A stretch of DNA of 64,000 bases from Adineta ricciae (taxonomy: Eukaryota; Rotifera; Eurotatoria; Adinetida; Adinetidae): assembly GCA_905250025.1 (NCBI GenBank), contig CAJNOJ010000034.1, positions 248,001 through 312,000 of the forward strand. Direction: 5' to 3'. Below are positions 22,546 through 34,860 of the stretch, piece after piece. Below the pieces are notes generated by a model. That model worked only from the letters and a program-made list of their open reading frames with translations. It ran no database searches and was not told the DNA's origin. Position numbers and translations under genes: made by a program. How positions within the stretch are numbered: the first letter of the stretch is position 1; the number at the start of each line of letters is the position of its first letter.

Positions 22546-25155
22546 TTAATTACGCTGTGTCATCAGAGCAAGTCGTTGTTGATAATCGACTAAATCTTGT
22601 GTTTTAATCTTGTTGATCTAGAAGAAATTTATTAAAGTAATGATCGAAGGAAGAAAAAAATGTTTACGTACGATGCTTTCGTATTCTTTAACTTTGTTAT
22701 TCAATTCAATAAGACGTTTTCTCAATTTCACATGGGATTCGTTGTGTTGCAATAACTGCGTATCGGTTTGTTCTAAACGTTCATATGCATTTGATAATTT
22801 CAAACGTAATTCCTGATTTTCCACGGTCATTTCTTGAACAATCTCGTTCTTCTGCTCCAGCAGATTTTCGATTTCATTTGTTAATTGCCGCGAATGTAAT
22901 CGTAGTTTATTCAATATTGTATTTTGACTACAAACGAGATCTTCGAGATATGATAAAGATTGATGACGTTCCAATTCAAGTTTTTCTATATTTGTATGGT
23001 AATCTTGTTCACGTTTATTCAAGATGACAGTTATAGCATCGATATTTTCTTCACGCGATCGTTCGAGAGTTTGTTTGACGCTTTTCAACATTAAATTCTA
23101 TTTGTATAAGAATAAACATATCGAAAATCTAGTTGAAAAAGAACATACTTCACGAGTAAGACGATTGATCTCTTCGGTTAATTCCAGACAGTGTTTTTTC
23201 GAATTGAGTAACTCACTTTCAATATCATTGAGACGATTTTGATTTGAACCAAGTTGATGACGAAGTTGAAGCGCATCCTGTACAATAGATTGAATATTTC
23301 TTCAGTCGAAGACGATGTTGTTCTTTACCTGATTGCTTTGCAATAATAATTTCTCGAAATCCGTACGAATCTGCATTGTGTTCACATTGGCTTGGTCGCG
23401 TTCACGCATCGCTTTTTGAATTTGAAGTTTTACTGTATCCGACGTCTAATTGCAAATCAGAATATTTCGCCTATTGGAATATCGAAAATATCTACCTGAC
23501 TAAGATCGATTTCTTGCCGTTGAATTCGATTTTTCCATTCGTCTAGATCAGCAGCTAGCGATGTTTTCTCTCTTGCTAACCGATCGATAGTTAATTCATA
23601 TTGGGCGCACTTGTCTTCCACTTGATGGATCTGAAAAGCAAGCAAAATAAGACTCATTCATTGCATTTCTTTCACTATTCACTTTTTCAGCATTTTCCTT
23701 CAAACGTTCCTCACAGATTTTCTCAGCATTTTGTTTTTCTTGTTGAATTTTATCGGTCATTTCGTCGATTAGCTTCTTCAATCGTTTTTGCGTTTCAGCA
23801 AGTTCAATTCTCAATTGATCACGTTCAACAATCGCCTGAAGAGAAAACGCTTTTCAGTCATGTATGTCATATGATGAAAATGACTTGCCTCGTTCTTTTC
23901 GAATTGATTTTGTTCAACAATTTGAATGCAATCTTGTAATTTTGCTAATGTACTTCCTTCTTTACTTTGACTTTCATCAAGTTTCACTTGTAATTGTTGT
24001 AATTTCCTTTTATTACTTTCATTTTCGCTAAAATCAAGTCAGCGACGAATAGAAATCTTTGTTCCGAATTAACTCACGTAATGATATCGGCAACTCTTTC
24101 ATTATGTTCGGAATTATGTTGACCGAATGGCAGAAGTGCACCACATTTGAGACAGTTCATGAGATCATTCGGAGCTTGCCACACACTTTCATATGAACTC
24201 AATTTCTCTCTAGAACAACTTGATGAGATGAGTTTTCATTGATTCTATTCTCTTACTTAGCGTCTTTCAATTCAATTTCCAGATGACGCATTTTTTTCGT
24301 GTAAAGATCAGCAATTTGTGACTTGAACATGGAAAAAGAAATGGGAAATCTTTCGATGAAATAGAACTCACTTCTTTATCAGTCATGGATTGTCCATCGT
24401 CGATATTAATCAATCGAAGCATGTCAGACACGAATGTACTACGAATCTCTTCATGTAATCGATTGTTTTCTTCGATTAACGCAACTACATTAGATCGAAG
24501 TTTTGTATTATCTTCCTATTGGAAATAAAATATTAAAAAAAAGAACAACTTTACAATTGTTATTTTGACAGTTACATACAAGACAACGTATACGCTTCAT
24601 TCCCCTAAACTTACACGTAATGATTCATTCTCATCTCGCAAACGATGGCTTATCTCATCAGCTGCTTGAACAAGTAGATAGAGTTCATTTGATTTTGGCG
24701 TATCGGTTGATGCCTACGAGGAAGGACAAAAGAGATAATCAGAGCGATAAGGAAGTGTTAACGATTTGTTCATACTTTTAATGAACTTGATGGACGAGTC
24801 GGTGTTGGAGGCGATTGATGATGGTCTAATTGGGATAGAAGATCACGCAGTTTATCAGCTGCTGTGAGTGATTTGTCTAGAACGGTTTGAGATATATGAT
24901 GAGGTAAAGTACGCTTCTCGTCGATACGCACTTGAATTACTTGACGTCATGGGGATCGAAAGAGCTTGAGATTAACAAACAATTTTCATGATTTTGCTTC
25001 TCTGATTCAAGACCACAATACGTTTTAGAAAATTTCTATTGAATAAGCATAACCGCAAAAGAACTGGTTTTGAATTCCACCATACTTTTCGTTCTAACCG
25101 TTGTCTTGGCGATCATATGAACAAACGAGATATGCCACTGTATCTTTTGCGCCAT
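22546..25155 (-). CDS. SDCCAG8: SDCCAG8-like centrosomal/ciliary coiled-coil protein
   Basis: About a dozen short minus-strand exons; the first (25086-25155) begins MAQKIQWHISFV and the last ends at the stop 22546-22548. The product is almost wholly coiled coil. Two blocks align well with vertebrate SDCCAG8. One is CLKCGALLPFGQHNSEH followed by NQFEKNEAIVERDQLRIEL (vertebrate ...ANFEKTKALIQCDQLRKEL). The other is the C-terminal SQNTILNKLRLHSRQLTNEI, matching ...SQNTFLTKLKEECCTLAKKL. It is shorter than the 713-aa human protein. SDCCAG8 works at the distal centriole/basal body in ciliogenesis. The second exon junction has two possible acceptors, so the N-terminal few residues are uncertain. Assignment comes from recalled similarity, but the match is specific. 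Confidence 0.74.
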
Positions 25156-25463
25156 GATATTATTCCTTCAATTTGAAAACTTGCTTTTTCAAGACGGTTT
25201 CTCAATAGAAGTTTTCTCTAATATAAATAGAAAACAAAGATGTCGCTACTATGCATACCCCAGTTCCAATTTCACTTTTTTTCTCCTCGGAAAATTTTAT
25301 TACATATTCTTAAGCAAGCATCTCATAATTTGTACCCTAGAGTGAATTATGCTAAAGAAATGTATTTATTCGCATGATGAATAAATCGAAAATATATACT
25401 CGTTTATACCCTTTATCTGGATGAGAGAAGAACAAGACTTTTCTATGTCCTTCATTAGACGTC

Positions 25464-25535
25464 GACTCCGTGGCGCAACGGTAGCGCGTCTGACTCCAGA
25501 TCAGAAGGTTGCGTGTTCAAGTCACGTCGGGGTCA
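25464..25535 (+). tRNA. tRNA-Trp (anticodon CCA), copy 1
   Basis: 72-nt cloverleaf. Acceptor stem GACTCCG pairs with CGGGGTC (one T-G pair) with discriminator A. The D arm holds GGCGCAACGGTAGCGC (A box), the anticodon loop is CTCCAGA with CCA at 25496-25498, and the T arm contains GTTCAAGTC (B box). No intron and no encoded CCA end. A T-run shortly downstream (about 25546) is a suitable RNA polymerase III terminator. Confidence 0.96.
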
Positions 25536-25623
25536 AACCTTCCTTTTTTTTTCTCTTCCTAATCTTCCAATATGTCTCACTAATCTCAATCGAAAAAGAA
25601 CAATGTGTCTAAATTAGATCGAA

Positions 25624-25695
25624 GACTCCGTGGCGCAACGGTAGCGCGTCTGACTCCAGATCAGAAGGTTGCGTGTTCAAGTCACGTCGGGGTCA
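25624..25695 (+). tRNA. tRNA-Trp (anticodon CCA), copy 2
   Basis: Identical in sequence to the copy at 25464-25535 and exactly 160 bp downstream. About 20 bp of 3' flank, including the poly-T terminator, is also shared, so this is a local tandem duplication of the transcription unit. Confidence 0.96.
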
Positions 25696-25823
25696 AACCT
25701 TCCTTTTTTTTCTCATTTTACAAAACCAAGATGTATGAAAAAGTCGACGTGCTTTTTTCCTTCAATATTTATTCAGAGAATTATTATAAATAAGGCAAAG
25801 AAGGACAGAGAGCAGATCAATTA

Positions 25824-27513
25824 CTATAATTTCAATTGAACATAAATTCTATCACTTGTGCGTGTTATTCTATATTCATGCGCGAGTAGTTGCTCTTGAT
25901 TAACGATTTCTCGTAATTCTTTGATCATTTTGTCATTTGTCAGTGGTAACCATAAAGAAAGATATGAGAATTTTGCAAGATTTTTCGATAAGATACATTG
26001 TAAAACCGAAGAAATATTGAAAATATTCTTGCATTTCACTTGCAAGAACTCCATAGAAGGACATAAATTGATAAAAAATTGGATTTTTTCTAGATCATTC
26101 TCTTCCATGAAACTTTGTATTTCAACTGACGCAATTTGATTGTTGTCCAATTGCGACTGAACGTATTCGATGTTTTTCAATTTGAAATACGATAACGACG
26201 TGATTGTCAACGATTTTAGATTAGGTAACATCTGTAGAAGTTGAATGAACTTTGGGTAGAATAACTTCTGACAATCAATATGTAAATGTGTAATCGAAAA
26301 TTTACAAATAAAAGAGAAGATTTTATCGACCAGATTCTCTCGAGAAGCAGCGAAATACAGATGATCGATTGTTAGATTTATACCTGTCGGATCGCTGTAC
26401 ACTGAACGGTTTCTAAAACAAAAGAAAATAGGTTGTTCAGTTTGAGGGAGGATTCTGTTGCTGATGTTACTTGTCGCGATCAATCGAATAGGATATCTTG
26501 ATGGGTGGCCAATAATCGATATCAACGATGATACAAAAGAGCCAGCCCTGAATGAGCCAGAATGGAGTTGTGAATTGATTGAGTAGATCATGATACGATG
26601 CTAATTCGATCTTTTGGTAAAAGTATTCATCGTACGTAAATTTCAATATACGTAACGATGACAAATACTGAGAAATTAAGCGTTCCCATCGATTGGCATC
26701 CAAATAACTAATATCATGAGATGTCGTCATACATAAATATCGAAGTTGTTTACAAACATGTTGAATAAATATTTCAAATTGATTAAAATCGACATTACAC
26801 GTATGAATCGTCATACTTCGTAGATTCATTAACTTCAATGGCATTATCTGCGGAATAACTTGATCGTGTTCACACAATTCCATGCAGGTTAAATGTCGAA
26901 GCGATGGCACATAGGAAAGTAAGATAATTAATTCTTCGAGTTTGCATGGATGATTCATAACTAAATGTTTAATTGTACTGTACCGTTCGGATTGATTCAT
27001 TAGCAATGTCATTGTTAACGAATATCCTTTCGCCGATAGTTCCAGTTTTGTCAAACAAGGTAGAAGAAACAATGACTGATAGATTTCAGTGAGATTTACA
27101 ATCTCGTTGGAAAAATGAACGTTTATCGAAGAAAGACGAGGTAAATAAGTTAAAATTGGAAGAATTGAGACGAACTGATGATGAGGAACCTGATTGCAAA
27201 TGAGCGAGTGTAGACGAGTGAATGAGGAATCAATAGGAAGTGATGATGACCCGTGGAGATCAAGAGATGCGATGCGATGCTTATTCGGCATGATGAATCG
27301 TGTGCGATATTTCTGAATTTCACATTCAGATTGTGCGCTGAGATTCATTCGTAATGAGAGAAATGGATAGTCGAGAAGCATCTTAAACCGAGCGTTTAGA
27401 TTGGAAAACGCTTGATATAAGTAATTACACTCGATGTATTCGAATATTTCATAAAATATTTCATTGGATAGATCTTCAATACGTGTGTATGACATTTTCA
27501 ATATAGGCAACAA
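25824..27513 (-). CDS. F-box-like protein with leucine-rich repeats
   Basis: Two exons, 26471-27513 and 25824-26412, joined in phase 2 through a 58-nt intron, giving 543 aa from the first ATG or 537 from the second (27495), which begins directly at the F-box-like segment SYTRIEDLSNEIFYEIFEYI. An alternating hydrophobic pattern follows, with irregular LRR units (for example LPCLTKLELS, LRHLTCMEL, LKSLTITSL, CPSMEFLQVKC). Such proteins are abundant in bdelloids. By family, the F-box binds Skp1 in an SCF ubiquitin ligase and the LRRs choose the substrate. The F-box is divergent, so Skp1 binding is not assured. Confidence 0.72.
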
Positions 27514-28410
27514 TCGACGGTCGATTTCACTAGGTTGACATACGTGAGTGTGCGTATGTGTGTTTCATCCTTCATTCATTTGTTAATAATCTAGAAAGGT
27601 TCGAAAAGTTATTTCTTATAGATAGACCACCGGGCGGAAAGAACTACTTACATACACTGTCGATGAGTTATGTCATTCGCGATAGAATAACTACTACTGT
27701 GTTCTCTTCCTCCTCGCAGACTTTTGCCTTTAGTTTGTTTCTCATTCTGATGACCGTTATTTGCACTCTTATCCTTCTGTTACAAACTCACGTTCTATAT
27801 ACAATGATAGACAGAAATAGAATTGTGAACTGCATCTATATCTATATGATAAACGTCTCTAGATGAACAACTGTTCCTACATATGTTGATTATGTTTTAG
27901 CCATTACACTAGTTTGTTTGTTTCGTATGGGCGTTGTCTAGCTATACGATAAGCACACAGAAATAAAAGAACGAACAATAACTGTCAGGTGTTCAGACTT
28001 CTTACTCAATTCTGTCCTTTTGGCGAGAGTTGTTTCAGACAATAGCTTCTTCGAAATTATTATTGAGGACTCGAATAAACATTGGACATACTAAGTAAGA
28101 CAGGAGCCTACGGCACAATTTTTTGAGTAGATCAAAAATCAACGCAGTAATGTACATATGTGAACGTACGAAGAACAACATAGTATGCAGTATTTGAACC
28201 TGAACTTTTGTCGATACTTGTTCTATGATATTAAAGAGAAATCCTTCAAAAAAAGAAGTGGAAAACGTCTAAGTATTATTATAAACACTTAAATTGCTTT
28301 ATTGAAAGAAAAACGGAGATTAAATAAATAAAAGCATTGAAATTATCGATGAAGATGCTGGAAACGGACTGGAATGAGAAAGCAAATTCGAATAAAACAG
28401 TGGTTCACTA
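27514..28410. other. Intergenic between the F-box-like gene and UPRT
   Basis: About 900 bp, AT-rich, with no supported gene. The forward 102-codon frame at 27558-27866 has no features or splice partners. Confidence 0.4.
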
Positions 28411-29183
28411 TTAATCAGTGCCTAAAAGTAAATGAAAACACAAGTACATAATCATGTATATTGTCAATTCAATTTTTACCGAAATATTTTTGTCCGAAAT
28501 GATTAGGCGCGACGTCATTGATTTCAGAAACGACGATTGTGACTTCAGGATATGCCTCACAAATTTTTCTAATTCCATCAGGTGTACAGAATAGGCAAAG
28601 AACAATAATACTTGACAGTTGACATTGATATTCAGTTACCAACAGTTTCAAACCAGTCAGAACGATTGAACCTGATGTTATCACAGGATAGGTCACGAGA
28701 ATACGTCGTTCATGTGCATCGGGAGGCAATTTTGCATATATGACAAGGCCTTCGTTGATTAGAATCTTTCCGATGCGAATAGATCTGAAAGTTGTCATAA
28801 CTTACAGAACAATCCAAAAGAAAAATGGATTTCACATACCGACAACATTCGCGAATGCCCTTCTCCATTGCTTCTCCACTTCGCATTAGCGATACGCATA
28901 AGATTCCTCTTTCATGACGTAAGCCTTGAAAGCTTTGACCAGTGGGCGTTTGTATTTCACATGGAACGTAAGAGAGGTGATTCAATGCTACTTCAACAGT
29001 TAAACGTATTAAGCGGTCGGCATAGAATTTGAAATCACTTCGACAAGTTGTTCGGTCGCGTAATAGTGTTTGTAGTTCTCGTAGTTGGTTATGCGGTTTC
29101 ATAATATGAACATTCGATGGATATTGTTTATTAATGTCTTCTTCAACGATGACATTTTCGATATCGTTACTTATCACAGACAT
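28411..29183 (-). CDS. UPRT: Uracil phosphoribosyltransferase homologue
   Basis: Exons 28840-29183, 28480-28784 and a terminal 11-nt exon 28411-28421; 219 aa. It closely follows the animal UPRT family: CVSLMRSGEAMEKGIRECCR, SIRIGKILINEG, RRILVTYPVITSGS, and APNHFGQKYFG completed to GTD by the tiny last exon. In microbes the enzyme joins uracil and PRPP to give UMP. In animal versions, including this one, the PRPP loop is changed (YPVITSGS instead of DPMLATGGS), so catalytic activity is doubtful and a structural or regulatory role is possible. It lies head-to-head with TOMM40, 879 bp apart. Confidence 0.9.
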
Positions 29184-30062
29184 CTAAAATAGGATAAAAC
29201 AAGCAAACTAACTCTTTTCTTATCAAATTAATATAGGGCACGTCTACGTCTATAAGCTTCATTTGCAATTGGGTAGAATCATCAGGCATTTTTCTCGTTT
29301 TAGCACGTATATACTAACTGATAATCAAACAGATAGTTATCATCGACATGTATATGAAAACACGCGTGTTATCGATAGCTAATAATCATTTTACCTATAG
29401 GCTTATGATTGTTTGAAATTCAGTAGCAAGTCACACCTATAAATGATAAAAGAAAACACAAGTATTAACCTGATCGTATTACAAATACTTCTCTACATGT
29501 ATTTCATCAGTGCATGACGTCATGATAGTGAAATCGATGGAATACTACTAATTATTTCATTATTTCTCGTTCCAATAAAAAGATTTCATGTCTTTCTATC
29601 AATTCAATGACATCCACTAACAGATTAATTTTGCTTTTTTAATTTAGTTTAGTAATTAAATCTAGTTCAACATATCAAAGGAACAAATCGTTTTCCAACA
29701 TTTCTTCTCATATTTGAAGAAAACAGGTTCCAATCAGTTGTGTTCAATTTGAACTATCATATGAATACAAAAACGAGCTTATACTAATGACTAATGTGAC
29801 TAAAACAAGCTCAGTGTGAGTCATAGCAGTATTCGCTATTAGCGCTATCTATCATGTCACTTTTGGTTAAATTGTTTGATAATAATTTCAAAAGAATATA
29901 ATATGAAAATATTTTGAAGATTTTGTTTTTGTAATTTCACGCTGTTCAAGTTGAACATTCACTATTGGTGCATGAGATCCAACAACAAAAACGCAGAAGT
30001 ACAGTAATGTTCCTTTACTGACTTCTATTGATTAAATTGTTGAAATTTTAGATTTAATAGTT
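29184..30062. promoter_or_regulatory. Shared upstream region of UPRT and TOMM40
   Basis: The two genes diverge from this 879-bp AT-rich interval, so it should hold both promoters. I see no gene, no clear TATA box that I would commit to, and no repeat beyond A/T runs. Confidence 0.4.
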
Positions 30063-31381
30063 ATGGCGAATACCTCGGGAGATTCACCGTTGATCAATCC
30101 AGATAAACCATTGAAATTGGATGAGCAAGCAACATCCGTACCTGCATTTCCGAACACTCGATGGATGAATGTCACCACAGATTTCTCGCGTAATCCTGGT
30201 ATACTCGATGACGTATTCAAAAAAATAAAAGGTACGACCTTCTTTTTCGATTGAATCGAAATCTATCTGGAAAGAACTGAATATTTAGATTTGATGCCGC
30301 CGACATTCGAAGGCGCGAAGTTGTCTGTCACCAAAATGCTTAGTAGCCATTTTCAAGTTAGTCATTCAATGACACTAAGTAGCGGATCCAACTGTGGTTA
30401 TAAATTTGGTGCTAACTATGTTGGTACACAGCTCTACTCACAATCTGAGGTAGAGACGAGATATTCGCCAATTGTTCGTCTGATGATCTTAACATATCTG
30501 CTTTTCATAGATATTCCCGGTGATCTTAGGTGATGCAGATCCAAATGGTAATGCCAATGCTCAAATCATACATCAATGGAATGATAAACTACGAACACGT
30601 ATATTAGCCCAAGTATGATCTGTAATTTTGAGTGTAATTGTACCTAAGGTTTGGCTTTAGGTGCAATCATTTAAAATGGCCGGCTACCAGGTGTCCATGG
30701 ACTATCGAACACCGTATACGAGCACAACGTTAACCTTAGCGAATATTGACTTGATTACTAATTCTGGTAATGACGATAACAAAGAATGAACAGAATATTC
30801 GATTCATGTGCATCTATTCTAGGAATTGCTATTTTACAACATTTGACACGCGTAACAAAAAACCTAGATATCGGTGCTGAAATTGTGTACCAAGCCAATC
30901 CGATGATGCCCGGAGGACATATTGGTATAAATAGTTTCGTTGCCAGATACCGAGGTAAAGACAACTGAGGAAAAACTTGTTTCGCTACTTATATCATTCG
31001 TAGGTCTTGATTGGTTTACTGGTGCGAAAATAAGTCCGATCGGTGCATTAAATATTGGGTATTTCCATCAGAAAACCAATAGTCCACTCCAACTAGGAGT
31101 AGAACTAGAGGCGTCACTCGCCTCAAAAGAGACTTCAGCAACATTCTCATATCAATATGATTTAGGAAAGGCAAATACGACCTTTCGAGGTAAATTCGAT
31201 CACTAAATCAGAGTAAGATTTCACAGTCAATTGCATTTCAGGTATGGTTGATACCAATGGTCTTGTAACTGCTGTTATTGAAAAACGTCTAGCACCATTG
31301 CCGTTTACATTCATGCTCAGCAGTTCGTTGAACCATGCAAAAGCTGCCTACCGTTTTGGCATTGGTTTACTTATTGGCTAA
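30063..31381 (+). CDS. TOMM40: Mitochondrial import receptor subunit TOM40
   Basis: Seven exons (30063-30231, 30289-30449, 30511-30612, 30661-30766, 30823-30954, 31004-31189, 31242-31381) join to 331 aa, about the usual size of the family without the long N-terminal tail. The TOM40 signature runs throughout: SVTKMLSSHFQVSHSMTLSS, YKFGANYVG, PVILGDAD, MPGGHIG, SATFSYQYDL, and the closing strand AAYRFGIGLLIG, which serves as the beta-signal. It forms the 19-strand beta-barrel pore of the TOM complex in the outer mitochondrial membrane. Introns are 42-62 nt. The start ATG is followed by a hydrophilic disordered segment as expected. Confidence 0.95.
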
Positions 31382-31622
31382 TAGCAACATTCTTCATTTC
31401 TTTGATCGATCGAGCTTTAATTTTAGTATCGTTTTTCTTTTCATTGTTCCTGTGTATCGAAAAAAGACAACAGTTTCAATTATACCGGAGAGATTTTTTT
31501 GTATTAGTCCACCTGTGACTGTTGATTTTTGTTTGAATGAAACAGCAAATACTTAGGCGATTTTTTGTTTGTTCACTCTTTGTTAGATGTTTTTTGATTA
31601 TGTTTCAGATTACTTGATTATC

Positions 31623-34296
31623 ATGGCTGATGCTGGTTTCTTCAAAGTAGGCTTATTCGATACATCTCCCAAATGAAATATTCACTTCTACTTTGACTTC
31701 TAGGGCACATCAGCCGAACAAGATAGTCGATTCGCTAATAAGCAAAAGAAATTACTCAAACAGATGAAATTTCCAGATAATATTGATGTTAAAGTAAGAT
31801 TTCGTTTGGATATTTATATTCAAAAGGAATCCATGGTTTATATTGCATAGATTGATAGTTCCAAAATAAACCTTGATGTGATCAAACCATGGATTGCGAA
31901 GCGTCTACATGAATTATTAGGAATCGAAGATGACGTTGTTATTGAATATGTGTTTAATCAATTAGAAGATAAAGTTTGTTAAAGTTTTCGTACATTTACA
32001 GACACGATTGGTAATCTTTTAGAATCCTGATCCAAAGATGATGCAAATCAATTTGACTGGTTTTCTTGGTGGAAGCAAAGCTCGGTTATTTATTGGTGAA
32101 CTTTGGAAATTCTTAGCGAGTGCCCAAGTATCACCCGATGGTATACCAGCAGAATTAGTCGAAATGAAAAAGCAAGAACTGCTGAGACGACAAGTAACTT
32201 TGAAACATTCGTTTCGAGTTCATTGTTCTATGGAAGGATTTGTATTTAGGAAGACGATCGACTGCGTGAAATTCGCAAACGTGAAGAAGATAGCTATCGT
32301 CAAGACGTGAAACTTGACATCCATAAATCAGATACTAGAACCAATTCTCGTCCTTCAATGACATCGCGAAGTGAAAACGGAAACAATACTGTTGGATATA
32401 AATCGCGGACACATCATGAAGATGAAAGACGACGTCCATCGCCTAAATTACATCGAACACGAGATCCACATAGTCCGGACACGAAGTCGCGGTTGGTGAA
32501 ATGGCCTGTTTTTCTTTGCCAATCAATGATTCTTCTGTCGTTTAGACATTCCGATAAAAAGCCTACCAGTGAGAGCAAGAGCGATCATCATCATCATCGA
32601 CATGACACGACAAATGATAGTCATAAAAGATCGAAATCACGCTCGCGCAGTTGCAGTCCTGTGAAATCTATGCGTAAAACAGACGCGCATGCCAAAAGAT
32701 CTTCGTCGGAAACGAGCAAGACGTCACATCACGAAATTGATAAGCCTCAAAAGGTGAAATCTAAGCCAAGGCGTCGTTCATCTTCGACGAACTCGAGCAA
32801 TAGTCCACAGCGTGGAAAAACTATTCAATCTGTGCAGCAAAAGCCAACTAATAATACGTCCGATGTTCCTACTGAAACAAAAGAAGGAAAACTTAACGAA
32901 GAAGTTAGCAAATCGTCAGCGTCGAAAAACAAGCGAAAATCTTATACACCTTCTCCTCCACGATCAAATAAAAAAGAACCCGTAGTGAAATCTATGGGAA
33001 ATGTTGAAAAAGTCAAGCCGAAACGATCGTCATCGAAAGAGATCAAAAAGACGAAAAAAAGATCAAAACGACATCGATCTGCATCGAGTGATTCTTCGTC
33101 CAGTTCGCGCTCGTCTAGTTATAGTTCTTCATCTTCAAAATCCAAATCATTGGCATCGTCCGACTCAGAAGCAGAAAGAAGAAAAAAAACGAAGAAGAGT
33201 ATGTTTGATCAACAGATTTCTCATCGAGTACAAACCGTCATTTCTTTGTTTATACTTGTAGAACCGCAATTGGCAAGAAAAGATTCGTCCAGTCGATCAC
33301 GATCACGTTCAACAGACCGTCATCGACGATCTAAGAAAAAGAAAGATGTTCACAAACATAAAAAGCATAGTAGTCATAACAGGTAAACTTATTTGTAAAT
33401 CCATTTCTGTCTTTTATCAATTTGTTCACACAGTAAATCTTCTTCGTCGAGAAAACAAACTAAACAGCACGAAAGTAATGAGTCTAAACGAAAGTCTCAT
33501 CGTGGTAAGTCCGTCTATAACCTATCTAGTACCAATGGAACTAAAAGTTTGAGATACGCAAGGAGTTGTCCAATGAGTGTTGGACTCTGAGTGCTATTGT
33601 ATACTTTGTTTCTAGTTTTGAGAATTCTTGCAAATGGGAACCCGTCAATTTAGATCGTCCAGACAGATCATCGAAAAGAATGGCAGATAAAGATACATAC
33701 AATGAAAAGAAAATTCGCCGTTCACAAGAATCATTATCAGATAAGGAGATTCCACGCCTGACCACGCCGCCGAAGAAACCTCGACTTGAATCTCAAATTA
33801 GAGTACAAACTCCACCGCCATCAACTAAATTAGCTGTCGAAAACGTTAGTCGAATGTTTTAGTAGCATAAAGTTGATTTACTTCTATTTATTTATATAGA
33901 AATCAGAAAACGAAGTCATACGACCTTCGGCAACATCTACTAGATCGAATCGAACTGGAAGAATTGTAAACGAATTCCCGATTTCTGTAATTCCATGCAT
34001 TTTTCTCCTTTTTTTTCTCTTAGGTTGTACTAGAAGATTCTCGTAAAGATGGTGCTGATTCTTTTGCATTGCGTGTACCTGTCACAGCTAAGTCATCGGA
34101 CGATGATACACGATTGAAAACTAGTGATAATAACCACAATAGTAGTGAAGATGAAACCGAAATTGATTTACGCGAACGTCTTTTACGAGAAAAGGCGATC
34201 AAATCAATGCGCCGTCGACAATTATCTAATCCCAATAATAACAATACCAAACCAAAAGCAACCACAAATGATCGAATTGTTTACGATTTACATTGA
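31623..34296 (+). CDS. SRRM1: SRm160-type splicing coactivator with PWI domain
   Basis: Eleven exons: 31623-31646, 31704-31793, 31851-31973, 32023-32193, 32250-32491, 32546-33198, 33262-33382, 33434-33504, 33654-33844, 33900-33965 and 34024-34296, all in phase, giving 674 aa. The N-terminus MADAGFFKGTSAEQDSRF and the PWI domain (IKPWIAKRL, DDVVIEYVFNQLE, MMQINLTGFLGG) match human SRRM1 closely. The rest is Arg/Ser/Lys-rich and disordered, ending with a conserved charged helix (LRERLLREKAIKSMRRRQ). SRRM1 bridges SR proteins and the exon-junction complex in the nucleus. The protein is shorter than the human form. The donor at 32492 (GTTGGT) and the 149-nt intron before 33654 are the least certain junctions. 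Confidence 0.92.
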
Positions 34297-34860
34297 TGAA
34301 GTCTCGAAATAGCAATGATTGTTTAGTTTCATCCTTCAAGTATCTGTATGCGTGCATGTAGCCATTCATCGTTTCTTTTTTTTCTCTCTGTTTACATTCA
34401 CTCAAAACTTGTATCATATAAAATAACACAAGTTGTATTAACGGAATAGTACATTCGGGATAATGAATTGTCAATATTTACTGCGTTTATTGTCGGTACG
34501 ATATGCTCGATGATCATATTCATTGTACTCATAGGGATATGTTATTTGTAAGAAAAGAATACTATGATAAGGTCATGTCATCAACGATCAGTGCATCAGA
34601 GTACAAACAAAGGGTAACTTTGATCTTCCAATGAGAACTCGATGACAAATATCTAAAGGATGTGCAAATAATAATTAGGTGTACCGTTTCAATGAAAAAA
34701 AAGATTATGGTCGCATGGGATATAATCTACTGTTCTGAATATTCTGACCGTACGATGTACTTGTTTGTTCAATTATCATAGTTCTAAGCTTCTATAAATT
34801 TATTTAAAGAGAAAATCGTCTTGAGATTGTCATTAGCAATTATAAGCACGACTGTGTACG
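34297..34860. other. Convergent intergenic region, SRRM1 / SLC45
   Basis: 564 bp holding the 3' ends of two convergent genes. No coding potential or structured element recognised. Confidence 0.4.
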
